A stretch of DNA of 64,000 nucleotides from an uncultured Eubacteriales bacterium (GTDB lineage: Bacteria; Bacillota; Clostridia; Oscillospirales; CAG-382): the NCBI GenBank assembly GCA_934502885.1, contig CAKSUT010000003.1:108519-172518 (forward strand). Direction: 5' to 3'. Under the pieces are notes generated by a model. It made no database searches and had not been told where the DNA came from. It saw nothing but the letters and a program-made list of their open reading frames with translations. The position numbers and the translations under genes are program-made. Shown piece by piece: positions 26,196 to 34,784 of the stretch; the stretch's first letter is position 1, and each line of letters starts with the position of its first letter.

Positions 26196-26729
26196 TTGAA
26201 ACGCAATGAAATCTACAGTCTGTCCCTTGCGGCGTGCTTTGCGGCGTTGGGTGCGGTTCTTGTCATAATAGGAGGCTTTTTCGAGGTTCTCGACCTCACG
26301 GTTGCGGCGGCGGCATCGCTCACGGTACTTGCCGCAAAAGAGGAGCTTGACGGGAAATACCCCTTTCTCGTGTATGCGGTGGCGTCGGCGGCTTCTCTCA
26401 TATTCATGCCTCTTCGCAACGCAACTCTTTACTTCGTACTCTTCCTCGGCTACTATCCGCTCATAAAACCAAGGCTTGACGCAGTGCGCAGAAAGTCTAA
26501 GCTTCTCAGCTGGGTGCTCAAATTTGCGCTCTTTAATGTGTGCGTTGCGGTTCTTGTTCTTCTCTCGAAGCTCTTTATCGAAACCGACGAGATTTACACA
26601 CCCTTCATGCTCGTTTCAACCCTCGTTCTTGCCGAGGCGTTTATGTTTTGCTACGACCTTTTCCTCAACGCCGCCGTATTCATATACAGACATAAATTCA
26701 AGGGAAAGGTGTTCAAAAGAAGAAAGTAG
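26196..26729 (+). CDS. Conserved integral membrane protein, unknown function
   Basis: Protein of 177 aa with five or six hydrophobic segments, starting LAACFAALGAVLVIIGGFFEVLDLTVAAAASLTVLAA, then LVYAVASAASLIFMP and LYFVLFLGYYPLIKPRL. The FLGYYPLIK stretch followed by LKFALFNVCVAVLVLL recalls an uncharacterised Clostridia membrane family. Start is TTG 26196 after GGAGG. The PHP-domain gene follows 49 bases later and is probably in the same transcript. A perfect-length 18-bp tandem duplication spans its stop codon. Confidence 0.75.
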   Translation: MKRNEIYSLSLAACFAALGAVLVIIGGFFEVLDLTVAAAASLTVLAAKEELDGKYPFLVYAVASAASLIFMPLRNATLYFVLFLGYYPLIKPRLDAVRRKSKLLSWVLKFALFNVCVAVLVLLSKLFIETDEIYTPFMLVSTLVLAEAFMFCYDLFLNAAVFIYRHKFKGKVFKRRK

Positions 26730-26758
26730 TTTGCAAATATAAAGTAGTTTGCGAATAT
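26723..26758. repeat. Tandem 18-bp duplication across a stop codon
   Basis: AAAGTAGTTTGCAAATAT at 26723-26740 is followed directly by a copy with one change (A to G) at 26741-26758. The TAG stop of the upstream gene lies in the first copy. Confidence 0.85.
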
Positions 26759-26778
26759 ATTGAAAGAAGGAACTCAAA

Positions 26779-27462
26779 ATGACAATCGATCTTCACGTTC
26801 ACACATCGGAGATAAGCCGCTGCGCCGATATATGCGGTGCTGACGTAATAAAACTGTACAGGGAGAAAACCGCCTTTGACGCCGTTGTCGTCACAAACCA
26901 CATCAACAGCGCTTTCTTCTCCGAGAAAATGAGTCCCGGAGACTGGAAAAGCAAGATAGAGTGGTATATCAACGGATACAAGATCGCCGCAGAAGCCGGA
27001 GAACGTGAGGGACTCACGGTGCTTTTCGGATGCGAGCTTTGCATAGACTCCATGGCAAGCGACTACCTTCTCTACGGTGTGACGGAGGATTTTCTGAAAG
27101 AGTACGTCAACCTCAACAAGATGAAGCTTTCCGAGGTATCGAAGGTGTGCCGTGACGCCGGCGTTCTGCTTTTTCAGGCGCACCCGTTCAGAGACAACAT
27201 GAAAATTTCAGATCCCGCTCTTCTTGACGGCGTCGAGGTGTGCAACGGTCATAAGGACCACAATTCGAGAAACGCCTTCGCAAAGCTCTGGGCAGACTGC
27301 TACGGGCTATTAAAGAGTGCCGGCTCGGATTTTCACCACCTTGGGAACGAGGGTCGTGCCGGTATCGTAACATCAGCACCTTTAGCCGACGAAAAAGCGC
27401 TTACAGACGTGTTAAAGAGCGGCGACTTTCTCATTCTCGAACCGACGGAACGGGGATATTGA
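26779..27462 (+). CDS. PHP domain metal-dependent phosphoesterase
   Basis: Protein of 227 aa with the polymerase and histidinol phosphatase (PHP) fold. Metal ligands are visible in order: DLHVHTSE (HxH at the N-terminus), NHINS, the Glu of FGCELCID, QAHPFRD, and GSDFHHLG near the C-terminus. This set matches small PHP phosphoesterases that hydrolyse nucleotide or sugar phosphates; the true substrate is unknown. AAGGAA precedes ATG 26779. Confidence 0.88.
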   Translation: MTIDLHVHTSEISRCADICGADVIKLYREKTAFDAVVVTNHINSAFFSEKMSPGDWKSKIEWYINGYKIAAEAGEREGLTVLFGCELCIDSMASDYLLYGVTEDFLKEYVNLNKMKLSEVSKVCRDAGVLLFQAHPFRDNMKISDPALLDGVEVCNGHKDHNSRNAFAKLWADCYGLLKSAGSDFHHLGNEGRAGIVTSAPLADEKALTDVLKSGDFLILEPTERGY

Positions 27463-27546
27463 AGCATTTTACCTTTCCGTTAGCACTTGCCACGTCCGAG
27501 GGACAAACACAAATGTTAAAAAAATGTAAACATCTCACAAAAGCAC

Positions 27547-27575
27547 TTGATTTTTCCTTAGTTTTATATTAGAAT
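27547..27575 (+). promoter_or_regulatory. groESL promoter
   Basis: TTGATT (27547-27552), 17-bp spacer, TAGAAT (27570-27575), directly upstream of the CIRCE operator. Confidence 0.8.
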
Positions 27576-27588
27576 ATAGACCATAAGA

Positions 27589-27615
27589 TTAGCACTCAAA
27601 CAGAACGAGTGCCAA
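27589..27615 (+). promoter_or_regulatory. CIRCE operator (HrcA binding site)
   Basis: TTAGCACTC (27589-27597), nine-base spacer, GAGTGCCAA (27607-27615): one mismatch from the consensus inverted repeat bound by HrcA. It covers the start of the transcript, so HrcA would block groESL until heat stress. A half-site-like TTAGCACTT lies further upstream near 27480. Confidence 0.95.
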
Positions 27616-27668
27616 TTCAAGTAAACAATGCTTGAGAACAAGCGATATACATCAAGGAGGAATTCATC

Positions 27669-27953
27669 ATGACACTTAAACCTCTTGCAGACAGAGTTAT
27701 AGTAAAGGCTGTTGAAGCCGAGGAAACAACAAAGAGCGGTATTATCCTCACGGGCGCCGCAAAGGAAAAGCCGAGCATGGCGGAAGTAATCGCAGTGGGT
27801 CCCGGCGGAGTCGTTGACGGCAAGGAAGTCGTAATGACGGTCAAGGTCGGCGACAAGGTTATCACAAGCAAGTACTCCGGAACCGAAGTAAAGTTCGACG
27901 GCGAAGAGTACGTTATCGTAAGACAGAACGATATTCTTGCGGTAGTCGAATAA
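27669..27953 (+). CDS. groES: Co-chaperonin GroES
   Basis: Ten-kDa chaperonin cap, 94 aa, full family length. It starts LKPLADRVIVKAVEAEE, has the mobile loop (TKSGIILTGAAKEKPS) and ends with VKFDGEEYVIVRQNDILAVVE. It caps the GroEL cage during folding in the cytosol. Strong AAGGAGGA ribosome site; 48 bases ahead of groEL in a CIRCE-controlled operon. Confidence 0.98.
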   Translation: MTLKPLADRVIVKAVEAEETTKSGIILTGAAKEKPSMAEVIAVGPGGVVDGKEVVMTVKVGDKVITSKYSGTEVKFDGEEYVIVRQNDILAVVE

Positions 27954-28001
27954 TCAAACAAAGCACATTATCAAAACTCACATATATCGGAGGTAATTTA
28001 T

Positions 28002-29624
28002 ATGTCTAAAGAGATTGCACACGGCATTGAAGCGAGAAACGCACTTATGAGAGGCGTTGACGCAGTAGCCGATACTGTAAAGATAACACTCGGACCGAAG
28101 GGCAGAAACGTAGTACTCGACAAGAAGTACGGCACTCCCCTCATAACAAACGACGGCGTCACAATAGCAAAGGAAATCGAGCTTGAGGACGCTATGGAAA
28201 ACATGGGCGCACAGCTTCTCAAGGAAGTTGCCACCAAGACAAACGACGCAGCGGGCGACGGCACAACAACCGCAACGCTTCTTGCACAGGCTTTCGTTCA
28301 CGAGGGCATGAAGAACGTCGTTGCCGGCGCCAACCCCATGATCATCAGAAAGGGTATTCAGAAAGCGGTTGACGCAGCTGTTGACGGACTCAAGGAAATC
28401 TCCAAGAAGGTTGACGGCTCAAAGGACATCGCAAGAGTAGGCGCAGTTTCCTCCGCAGACGACACCATAGGCAAGCTCATTGCGGACGCTATGGAAAAGG
28501 TAACGGCAGACGGTGTTATCACGGTTGAGGAGTCCAAGAGCGCAGACACTTACTGCGAGGTTGTCGAGGGTATGCAGTTCGACAGAGGATATCTCTCCCC
28601 CTACATGGTTACCGATACCGACAAGATGGAAGCCGTTATCGATGATCCGCTCATACTCATCACAGACAAGAAGATCTCCAACATTCAGGAAATTCTTCCC
28701 CTCCTTGAGCAGATAGTTCAGGCAGGCAAGAAGCTTGTTATAATCGCTGAGGACATTGAGGGCGAGGCTCTCTCCACCCTTATCGTAAACAAGATAAGAG
28801 GTACTTTTACCTGCGTTGCCGTTAAGGCCCCCGGCTTCGGCGACAGAAGAAAGGAAATGCTCACCGATATCGCAATCCTCACGGGCGGCGAGGTAATTTC
28901 CGCAGACCTCGGTCTTGAGCTTAAGGACACCACGATGGATCAGCTCGGTCGTGCAAGACAGATCAAGGTCAACAAGGAGAACACGATAATCGTCGGCGGT
29001 TCCGGCAATGCTGACGCCATCAAGGGCAGAATCGGTCAGATTAAGTCCGCTATCGAGACCACAACCTCCGATTTCGACCGCGAAAAGCTTCAGGAGAGAC
29101 TTGCAAAGCTTTCCGGCGGCGTTGCGGTAATCAAGGTAGGTGCGGCAACCGAAACCGAGATGAAGGAAAAGAAGCTCAGAATCGAAGACGCACTCAACGC
29201 AACGAAAGCGGCAGTCGAAGAGGGCATCGTTCCCGGCGGCGGCACGGCATTCGTAAACGTTATTCCGAAGGTAGAAGCGGTTCTCGCAGCCTCCGAGGGC
29301 GACGAAAAGACAGGCGTTGCGATAGTTCTCAGAGCGCTTGAAGAGCCTATCCGTCAGATAGCACTCAATGCCGGCAAGGACGGCTCGGTAATTCTCGAGA
29401 AGATAAAGACAAGCGGCAAGGTCGGCTACGGCTACGACGCATACAACGACACTTACGTTGACATGGTTGACGCCGGAATCGTAGATCCTACCAAGGTATC
29501 CCGTTCCGCACTTCAGAATGCGGCGTCGGTTGCTTCCATGATCCTCACCACAGAGGCTCTCGTGGCAGACAAGCCCGAACCCGTTCAGCCCGCTCCCAAT
29601 CCTGCGGCAGGCGGAATGTATTGA
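28002..29624 (+). CDS. groEL: Chaperonin GroEL
   Basis: Sixty-kDa chaperonin, 540 aa, full length. Seen: LGPKGRNVVLDKKYG, ITNDGVTIAKEIELED, ATP-binding AGDGTTTATLLAQA, the apical domain, and the C-terminal VADKPEP tail with a short Gly/Met end (GGMY). It forms the double-ring folding chamber with GroES. RBS GGAGG eight to twelve bases upstream. Last gene of the operon; a stem-loop terminator follows at 29645. Confidence 0.99.
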   Translation: MSKEIAHGIEARNALMRGVDAVADTVKITLGPKGRNVVLDKKYGTPLITNDGVTIAKEIELEDAMENMGAQLLKEVATKTNDAAGDGTTTATLLAQAFVHEGMKNVVAGANPMIIRKGIQKAVDAAVDGLKEISKKVDGSKDIARVGAVSSADDTIGKLIADAMEKVTADGVITVEESKSADTYCEVVEGMQFDRGYLSPYMVTDTDKMEAVIDDPLILITDKKISNIQEILPLLEQIVQAGKKLVIIAEDIEGEALSTLIVNKIRGTFTCVAVKAPGFGDRRKEMLTDIAILTGGEVISADLGLELKDTTMDQLGRARQIKVNKENTIIVGGSGNADAIKGRIGQIKSAIETTTSDFDREKLQERLAKLSGGVAVIKVGAATETEMKEKKLRIEDALNATKAAVEEGIVPGGGTAFVNVIPKVEAVLAASEGDEKTGVAIVLRALEEPIRQIALNAGKDGSVILEKIKTSGKVGYGYDAYNDTYVDMVDAGIVDPTKVSRSALQNAASVASMILTTEALVADKPEPVQPAPNPAAGGMY

Positions 29625-29644
29625 TAAAACAAAATAATGTTTGT

Positions 29645-29680
29645 GAGTCGTGCGGTAAAATGAGCTGCACGGCTCTTTTT
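29645..29680 (+). terminator. groESL terminator
   Basis: Eleven-bp stem with two G-U pairs (29645-29655 with 29665-29675), then TTTTT. It overlaps the first copy of the tandem intergenic repeat. Confidence 0.85.
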
Positions 29681-30134
29681 GATTGACGATTGACAATTGA
29701 CAATTGACGATTAGTGTATTTCATTGCAGGCACAGCTTCTTACCGGGGAACACGGCAGATAATCGGAAACGGCTGTCGGTTTGAAGCTCGGTTCTCTCCG
29801 ATAATGGCAAAAAACAACGGCAGAGTTTTCCCTCCGCCGCTTTGCTGTGTCACTTACTCTTTATTCGTATAACACCCGTGATAACCGCCGACTGTACGGT
29901 AAAATGAGCCGCACGGCTCTTTTTGATTGACGATTGACAATTGACAATTGACGATTAGAGTATTTCATTGCAGCACAGCTTCTTACCGGGGAACACGGCA
30001 GATAATCGGGAACGGCTGTCGGTTTGAAGCTCGGTTCTCTCCGATAATGGCAAAAAACAACGGCAGAGTTTTTCCTCCGCCGCTTTGCTGTGTCATTTAC
30101 TGTTTACTTTGCATAACGCTCGTGACAACCGTCA
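29653..30134. repeat. Tandem duplication of a 240-bp intergenic unit carrying opposed terminators
   Basis: This 520-base gap after groEL contains no convincing gene. Two head-to-tail, near-identical units (29653-29892 and 29897-30134, period 244) fill it. Each has, in order, a plus-strand stem-loop with TTTTT, a short ATTGAC(G/A) repeat block (GATTGACGATTGACAATTGA and on), an about 100-base conserved stretch, and a minus-strand terminator (C/G stem with CTCTGCCG arm, then TTGTTTTTTG). Differences are a handful of point changes and single-base indels. Confidence 0.85.
30052..30083 (-). terminator. Minus-strand terminator in repeat unit 2
   Basis: Stem CGGCGGAG/CTCTGCCG around an A-rich loop, then TTGTTTTTTG on the minus strand. 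It probably ends transcription of the DUF6472 and lipoprotein genes. The same element recurs 240 bases to the left in unit 1. Confidence 0.7.
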
Positions 30135-30145
30135 ATTTTGCGGCG

Positions 30146-30331
30146 TCAATTCTGTTTGCGCACAATCGTATACTCGTCTCCGGGTCTGTAGTAGGGGCAT
30201 TCACGATTTCTGTCCGCATAGAAACGCTCGAGGTCGTCGCAGTCGAGATCCTTCTCGCAGACATAGCAGAGGTAGTCTTCGTCATAGGAATAGTACATAC
30301 ACATCTCACAGTTGGATATCTTTGCCGTCAT
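30146..30331 (-). CDS. Small Cys-rich protein, DUF6472-like
   Basis: Protein of 61 aa, MTAKISNCEMCMYYSYDEDY and on, with six Cys in CxxC and paired positions (NCEMC, CYVC, a single C in DLDCDD, then ECPYYRPGDEYTIVRKQ). Spacing suggests a metal-binding or redox miniprotein; the family (DUF6472 in Clostridia) has no known function. The ATG at 30331 with GGAGGG upstream is preferred to an in-frame ATG at 30424, which adds a low-complexity extension. It lies downstream of the lipoprotein gene on the same strand. Confidence 0.8.
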   Translation of the reverse strand: MTAKISNCEMCMYYSYDEDYLCYVCEKDLDCDDLERFYADRNRECPYYRPGDEYTIVRKQN

Positions 30332-30437
30332 GATACGTCCCTCCGTTTCCGTTTCGATTTGTCGTTTTCGGTGTGACTCCGTTGCTTCATGGCTCTGCAT
30401 TTCGGACACCTCCGTTCGGTTCATACATGAACGCCGT

Positions 30438-31646
30438 TTACGCCTCGGTCAGACTTTCTATGTACACCTCTCCGAAAAGCTCGGGGTTTTCTCTGAGAAC
30501 CTGATACGCACGCCACACGCTCATAAGCTCGTCAATCTGCCTTCTCGGTATAACGTAGTCCATATCCCTCGTGAGTCCCTTCGCCGTCACCGTTATATTC
30601 TGTGCGCTGCTGAGGGCGTCCATGAGCTTTGAAAGAGCGTAGCGCTCGGAATTGGGGCTGTCGAATATTCCGCATATTTCGAGGTCGTTGTCGAGGTCTA
30701 TGACCTTTTCTTCACGCTGAGCCTCGTCAACCGCAAAGCTCATAATTCTGCCGTCACAGTTGAACAGCATTTCCTCCGTCTGAAGAAGCTCGTCGGTAGA
30801 ATACGCAAGCACAAGGAAGAACGTAATCTTTCCGTCGCACTCCGAAATTGCCGCCGACAGCATTCCGCCGTGTTCCCCGGCCGCCTTTTTTACGAACTCG
30901 ACAAAGTTCACGGTTCGCAGTGTAAACGTTCCCAGCTCGTCGTCACGGCTTACGGCAAAGCTCTTGCGAAGCTTTTCGAGAACCTCGATGTTCCCCGGAC
31001 GGGAGTAGGTCTTTATGCGCGAGAGTATCTCATCGTTTCCGGTGTGGAGATACGCTTCCGAAAGCACCTCGATGACCTCGTTTACGGGAATGCCTTGTTC
31101 ATCGTCGAGAGCGAGGATGTACTCTGCGTACTCCCTCTTATACTTTTCCTCGGCTTTCGCCACCTTCTCGTCGTTTGAGCCGAGACCTTCGATAAGCGAA
31201 AGTGCGCCTGCGTAATCCTTGTTGTTCGCCGCCGCCTCGGCACTTATGAAGATTTCCTCCTCCATAAGGCTGTGTATGCGGTTCTTTTCAAGCTCCACGC
31301 TTTCGGCGTCGAGGACTCCCGGCAGTTCGCCGTCAAGGTACTCATACGCTGCCTTGTAGCCGTCGGTTTCGATTATGCTGTCCACCTTTGCGCTGACGTA
31401 TTCTGCGGCTCTTTCGGCGATCCGCTCTTTCATATTGCGGATTTCCTCATCTGTGAACATTCCCTCTTCGCAGTTGTCAAGCACCTCAACGGCGCCGTCA
31501 AAGTCAGCCGACTCTATGCGAAGCTCTATTATGCTCCCAACCGCACCGGTCATATCGTTTTTTGCGGTCTTGTCACAGGATACGAGCGACAGCGCCGTCA
31601 TGGCGGCAAGGAACATCGCACAGAGTATCCCAGAAGTCTTTCTCAT
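30438..31646 (-). CDS. Predicted lipoprotein, unknown function
   Basis: Protein of 402 aa with a lipoprotein signal: MRKTSGILCAMFLAAMTALS then LVSC as lipobox, Cys24. The mature part is acidic and largely helical: repeated Glu/Ala/Lys segments reminiscent of tetratricopeptide-like arrays between about 35 and 225 (for example DFDGAVEVLDNCEEG and DYAGALSLIEGLGS), followed by a mixed domain (GTFTLRTVNFVEFVKKAAGEHGG) up to the end. It should sit on the outer face of the membrane. No family recognised. Confidence 0.75.
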   Translation of the reverse strand: MRKTSGILCAMFLAAMTALSLVSCDKTAKNDMTGAVGSIIELRIESADFDGAVEVLDNCEEGMFTDEEIRNMKERIAERAAEYVSAKVDSIIETDGYKAAYEYLDGELPGVLDAESVELEKNRIHSLMEEEIFISAEAAANNKDYAGALSLIEGLGSNDEKVAKAEEKYKREYAEYILALDDEQGIPVNEVIEVLSEAYLHTGNDEILSRIKTYSRPGNIEVLEKLRKSFAVSRDDELGTFTLRTVNFVEFVKKAAGEHGGMLSAAISECDGKITFFLVLAYSTDELLQTEEMLFNCDGRIMSFAVDEAQREEKVIDLDNDLEICGIFDSPNSERYALSKLMDALSSAQNITVTAKGLTRDMDYVIPRRQIDELMSVWRAYQVLRENPELFGEVYIESLTEA

Positions 31647-31985
31647 ACGTTTTCTCCAATGTCAGTATCTGCATTTGCATTAAGAGTTAAATGCAGCTTG
31701 TGCGCACACAATATGCACCTTACCCTACTCTAATTATACCACCTGAGCAACCGTCGTTATACGCAATATAATGTACAATAAGTTAAAATTCATGGAAAGT
31801 GGCGGTTGCAATACGGTTTTTGTGTTAAAAAAACGGCAAAGTGGTGATTTTTGTCCGATTTCCGGCACGCATAGAAAAAAGTCGGCGCAATGTTTTTCTC
31901 ACGGATTTTCGGCGCATTACGCAACTCTCTTCGCTTCCCGGTTCAAATTGCTAAAAAAATTAACATTATATATTCCATACCGCTA
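31647..31985. other. Intergenic stretch without a recognised feature
   Basis: The 413-base gap between the lipoprotein gene and serC holds only the serC promoter at its right end. The remainder is AT-rich; short frames within it lack ribosome sites and similarity to known proteins, and no T-box or riboswitch fold was evident. Confidence 0.6.
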
Positions 31986-32014
31986 TTGACAAAACTTTCA
32001 AATGAAGATATAAT
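31986..32014 (+). promoter_or_regulatory. serC promoter
   Basis: TTGACA (31986-31991), 17-bp spacer, TATAAT (32009-32014): consensus sigma-A promoter 46 bases upstream of the ATG. Confidence 0.9.
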
Positions 32015-32059
32015 AAGAGAATAATCAGATTTTCACAATATTTTCTTGGAGGTATTACA

Positions 32060-33139
32060 ATGAGCAGAGTTTACAATTTTTCCGCAGGTCCTTCCATGCT
32101 TCCGCTCCCTGTCCTTGAACAGGCTGCAGCCGAAATGACTGACTACAACGGAAGCGGAATGTCGGTAATGGAGATGAGCCATCGATCTCCCGTCTACGAT
32201 GCGATCATCAAGGAAGCGGAAAAAGATCTCCGTACCCTTATGAACATTCCGGACAACTACAAAGTGCTTTTCCTTCAGGGAGGCGCCTCTACGCAGTTCG
32301 CCGCAGTGCCGCTCAACCTTATGAAGAACGGCAAGGCTGACTACGTTGTCTCCGGACAGTTCTCTAAGAAGGCTTTTGAAGAAGCCAAGAAGTACGGCGA
32401 CGTAGAGTGCATTGCAAGCTCCAAGGACAGGAATTTTACATACATTCCCGACATTACTCCCGACATGGTTCGCCCCGATGCGGATTACGTTCACGTTTGC
32501 TACAACAACACAATTTTCGGCACGAAGTACCCCGAAGTACCTAATGTAGGCGACAAGGTTCTCGTAGCGGATATGTCCTCCTGCATTCTTTCCGAACCGA
32601 TTGACGTGACGAAGTTCGGTCTTATCTACGCCGGCGCACAGAAGAACATGGCGCCCGCAGGTCTTACGGTTGTTATCGTAAGAGAGGATCTTCTCGGAAC
32701 GGCAAAGGAGTTCACTCCCGTTATGCTCGATTACAAGACAATGGCCGACAACGATTCCATGTACAACACTCCCCCGTGCTATGCGATATACGTTGCAGGT
32801 CTTGTATACAAGTGGCTTCTCGGTCTCGGCGGTCTTGAGGCAATGAAGAAGATAAACGAGAGAAAAGCGGCTATCCTTTACGATTTCCTCGACTCCTCGA
32901 AGCTCTTTAAGCCGGTTGCCGACAAGAAGTACCGTTCGATGATGAACGTAACCTTCGTCACCGGCGACGCTGACCTTGACAAGAAGTTCTGCAAGGAGGC
33001 AGACGCCGCAGGCTTCAAGAACGTCAAGGGTCACCGCTCTGTCGGCGGCATGAGAGCGTCCATCTACAACGCCATGCCCACGGAAGGCGTCGAGGCACTC
33101 GTTGAATTCATGAAGAAGTTTGAGGCTGAAAACCTTTAA
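32060..33139 (+). CDS. serC: Phosphoserine aminotransferase
   Basis: PLP enzyme of 359 aa that converts 3-phosphohydroxypyruvate and glutamate to phosphoserine in serine synthesis. Family hallmarks: YNFSAGPSMLPLPVLEQA at the start, GMSVMEMSHRSPVYDAI, FLQGGASTQFAAVPLNL, and the PLP lysine in YAGAQKNMAPAGLTVVIVR. The C-terminal GHRSVGGMRASIYNAMPTEGV is also typical. GGAGG precedes ATG 32060. serA follows 94 bases later and acts in the preceding step. Confidence 0.97.
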   Translation: MSRVYNFSAGPSMLPLPVLEQAAAEMTDYNGSGMSVMEMSHRSPVYDAIIKEAEKDLRTLMNIPDNYKVLFLQGGASTQFAAVPLNLMKNGKADYVVSGQFSKKAFEEAKKYGDVECIASSKDRNFTYIPDITPDMVRPDADYVHVCYNNTIFGTKYPEVPNVGDKVLVADMSSCILSEPIDVTKFGLIYAGAQKNMAPAGLTVVIVREDLLGTAKEFTPVMLDYKTMADNDSMYNTPPCYAIYVAGLVYKWLLGLGGLEAMKKINERKAAILYDFLDSSKLFKPVADKKYRSMMNVTFVTGDADLDKKFCKEADAAGFKNVKGHRSVGGMRASIYNAMPTEGVEALVEFMKKFEAENL

Positions 33140-33150
33140 TCGATTTCGGC

Positions 33151-33181
33151 GGGGAGGATGCAGACGCTTGCGTCCCTCCCC
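33151..33181 (+). other. Stable hairpin between serC and serA
   Basis: Seven-bp arm GGGGAGG (33151-33157) with CCTCCCC (33175-33181), and an inner GACGC/GCGTC stem. No T-run follows, so it is more likely an mRNA-stabilising or processing hairpin than a terminator. Confidence 0.6.
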
Positions 33182-33233
33182 GTCTGCGCTTTAAAAGCGT
33201 TCCGACTACAATACATAATGTGAGGTAACGACA

Positions 33234-34400
33234 ATGTACAATATTAAAATGCTCAACAAGATTTCGCCCGCAGGCACAAACGTATTCGACAAGGCAAAAT
33301 ACAGCGTAACTCTCGAGTGCGACAGTCCCGACGCCATAATGGTAAGAAGTGCCGCGATGCACGACATGGAGTTTGACTCCAACCTCAAGGCAATTGCAAG
33401 AGCAGGTGCCGGCGTAAACAACATTCCGATAGACAAATGCTCCGAAAAGGGCATCGTTGTATTCAACACTCCCGGCGCAAACGCAAATGCGGTAAAGGAG
33501 CTTGCAATATGCGCTCTTCTTCTCGCTTCGAGAAAGATAGTCGCCGGCGCAAACTGGGCGCAGTCGCTCAAAGGCAATGTTGAAGACGTCGCAAAGGCAG
33601 TCGAAAAGGGCAAGAGCGAATTTGTGGGTCCTGAGCTTGCAGGAAAGACTCTCGGAGTCATCGGTCTCGGTGCTATCGGCGCACAGCTTGCAAACACGGC
33701 AATTCACCTCGGCATGAACGTCCTCGGCTACGACCCCTACATCACGGTTGACGCCGCATGGTCGCTTTCCAAGACGGTAAAGCACGAGAAGGATCTCGAC
33801 AAGATATTCGCAGAAAGCGACTACATTTCGATTCACGTTCCGTCCACTCCCGAGACAAAGTGTATGATAAACACCGGCTCTATCGCAAAAATGAAGAGCG
33901 GCGCACGCATAATCAACCTTGCGCGTGCCGATCTTGTCAAGGCAGCAGACATAAAGACTGCAATAGCGGAGGGCAAGATTGCCTCCTACGTCACAGACTT
34001 CCCCACGGAGGAGATACTCGGAGTTGACGGCATAGTCGCTATCCCCCACCTCGGTGCTTCCACCCCCGAATCCGAAGACAACTGCGCATACATGGCGGCG
34101 GCAGAGCTTATCGACTTCCTCGAAAACGGCAACATCAAGAACAGCGTAAACTACCCGAATGTCTCCATTCCCCGCACAAGCGACACAAGAGTCTGCATCT
34201 TTCACAAGAACGTTCCCGAGATGCTCGCAAAGATATCTACCGTGTTCGCGAACGACAAGTTCAACATTGAAAACCTCTTCAACGGCTCAAAGAAGGACAA
34301 CGCCTACACGCTCGTTGAGGTAAACGGCAAGGTTTCCGACAGCACCGTTGAAAAGATAAAGGGTATTGACGGCGTTGTAAGAGTCACTGTAATAGACTGA
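33234..34400 (+). CDS. serA: D-3-phosphoglycerate dehydrogenase
   Basis: NAD-dependent dehydrogenase of 388 aa for the first step of serine synthesis. N-terminal substrate domain, then nucleotide-binding GVIGLGAIGAQLAN near residue 145, catalytic Arg in NLARADLV, Glu in DFPTEEILG and His in PHLGASTPES. After about residue 310 a short ACT-like domain (RVCIFHKNVPEMLAKISTVF) ends the protein. The ARADLV motif replaces the more common ARGG(V/I)V, a variant of compact Firmicute-type enzymes. It follows serC, which catalyses the next step. Confidence 0.93.
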   Translation: MYNIKMLNKISPAGTNVFDKAKYSVTLECDSPDAIMVRSAAMHDMEFDSNLKAIARAGAGVNNIPIDKCSEKGIVVFNTPGANANAVKELAICALLLASRKIVAGANWAQSLKGNVEDVAKAVEKGKSEFVGPELAGKTLGVIGLGAIGAQLANTAIHLGMNVLGYDPYITVDAAWSLSKTVKHEKDLDKIFAESDYISIHVPSTPETKCMINTGSIAKMKSGARIINLARADLVKAADIKTAIAEGKIASYVTDFPTEEILGVDGIVAIPHLGASTPESEDNCAYMAAAELIDFLENGNIKNSVNYPNVSIPRTSDTRVCIFHKNVPEMLAKISTVFANDKFNIENLFNGSKKDNAYTLVEVNGKVSDSTVEKIKGIDGVVRVTVID

Positions 34401-34440
34401 CAGACGTCAACAGCAGGTAGGCAGCCGAAAGGAATATACA

Positions 34441-34701
34441 ATGAAAAGATTCCATGCGAATTTGCAGAGAAACGCCATAGAACGCAAAGTAACAACGGCG
34501 TTTGAAGAGCCGACACCGGAAAAGCGAACTTTTGTAAGCAAGCAGGATAGGCTCGACAAGCAGATATATCTACGTGTTACGGCGAAGGAGTACGACAATA
34601 TAACGCAAATTGCTAAAATCCGCAACGCAAACCTGAGTGCTTGTATACGAGAAATATTGAGAGAAGAATTTGAGCGTGTGCTCAATGTAGAAGCAAAATA
34701 G
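34441..34701 (+). CDS. Small ribbon-helix-helix-like DNA-binding protein
   Basis: Protein of 86 aa. The first 40 residues are basic and disordered; the rest, DKQIYLRVTAKEYDNITQIA and then NLSACIREILREEFE, has the strand-helix-helix pattern of ribbon-helix-helix repressors and of the N-terminal part of MobC-type relaxosome accessory proteins. It is 40 bases after serA with an AAAGGA site, and no relaxase or toxin lies nearby. Function unknown; possibly a remnant of a mobile element or a local repressor. Confidence 0.6.
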   Translation: MKRFHANLQRNAIERKVTTAFEEPTPEKRTFVSKQDRLDKQIYLRVTAKEYDNITQIAKIRNANLSACIREILREEFERVLNVEAK

Positions 34702-34784
34702 CTATTATTTACACTTATTTACACATTTTGCTCAACAAAACAGTGCATAAAAGAAGAAAATAAAAGCATGGGAGGCAGATAAAG

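Noticed and set aside
28419..29696. Open frame of 425 codons opposite groEL
   Set aside because: Codon-bias shadow of groEL with an improbable Cys/Leu-rich translation.
29948..30376. 142-codon plus-strand frame across the tandem repeat and the DUF6472 gene
   Set aside because: Most of it is repeat sequence with terminators and the rest is antisense to a recognisable protein.
31647..32059. T-box or serine-responsive leader before serC, and a 72-codon frame at 31771
   Set aside because: The consensus promoter is only 46 bases before serC, leaving no room for a leader; the frame has no ribosome site or similarity.
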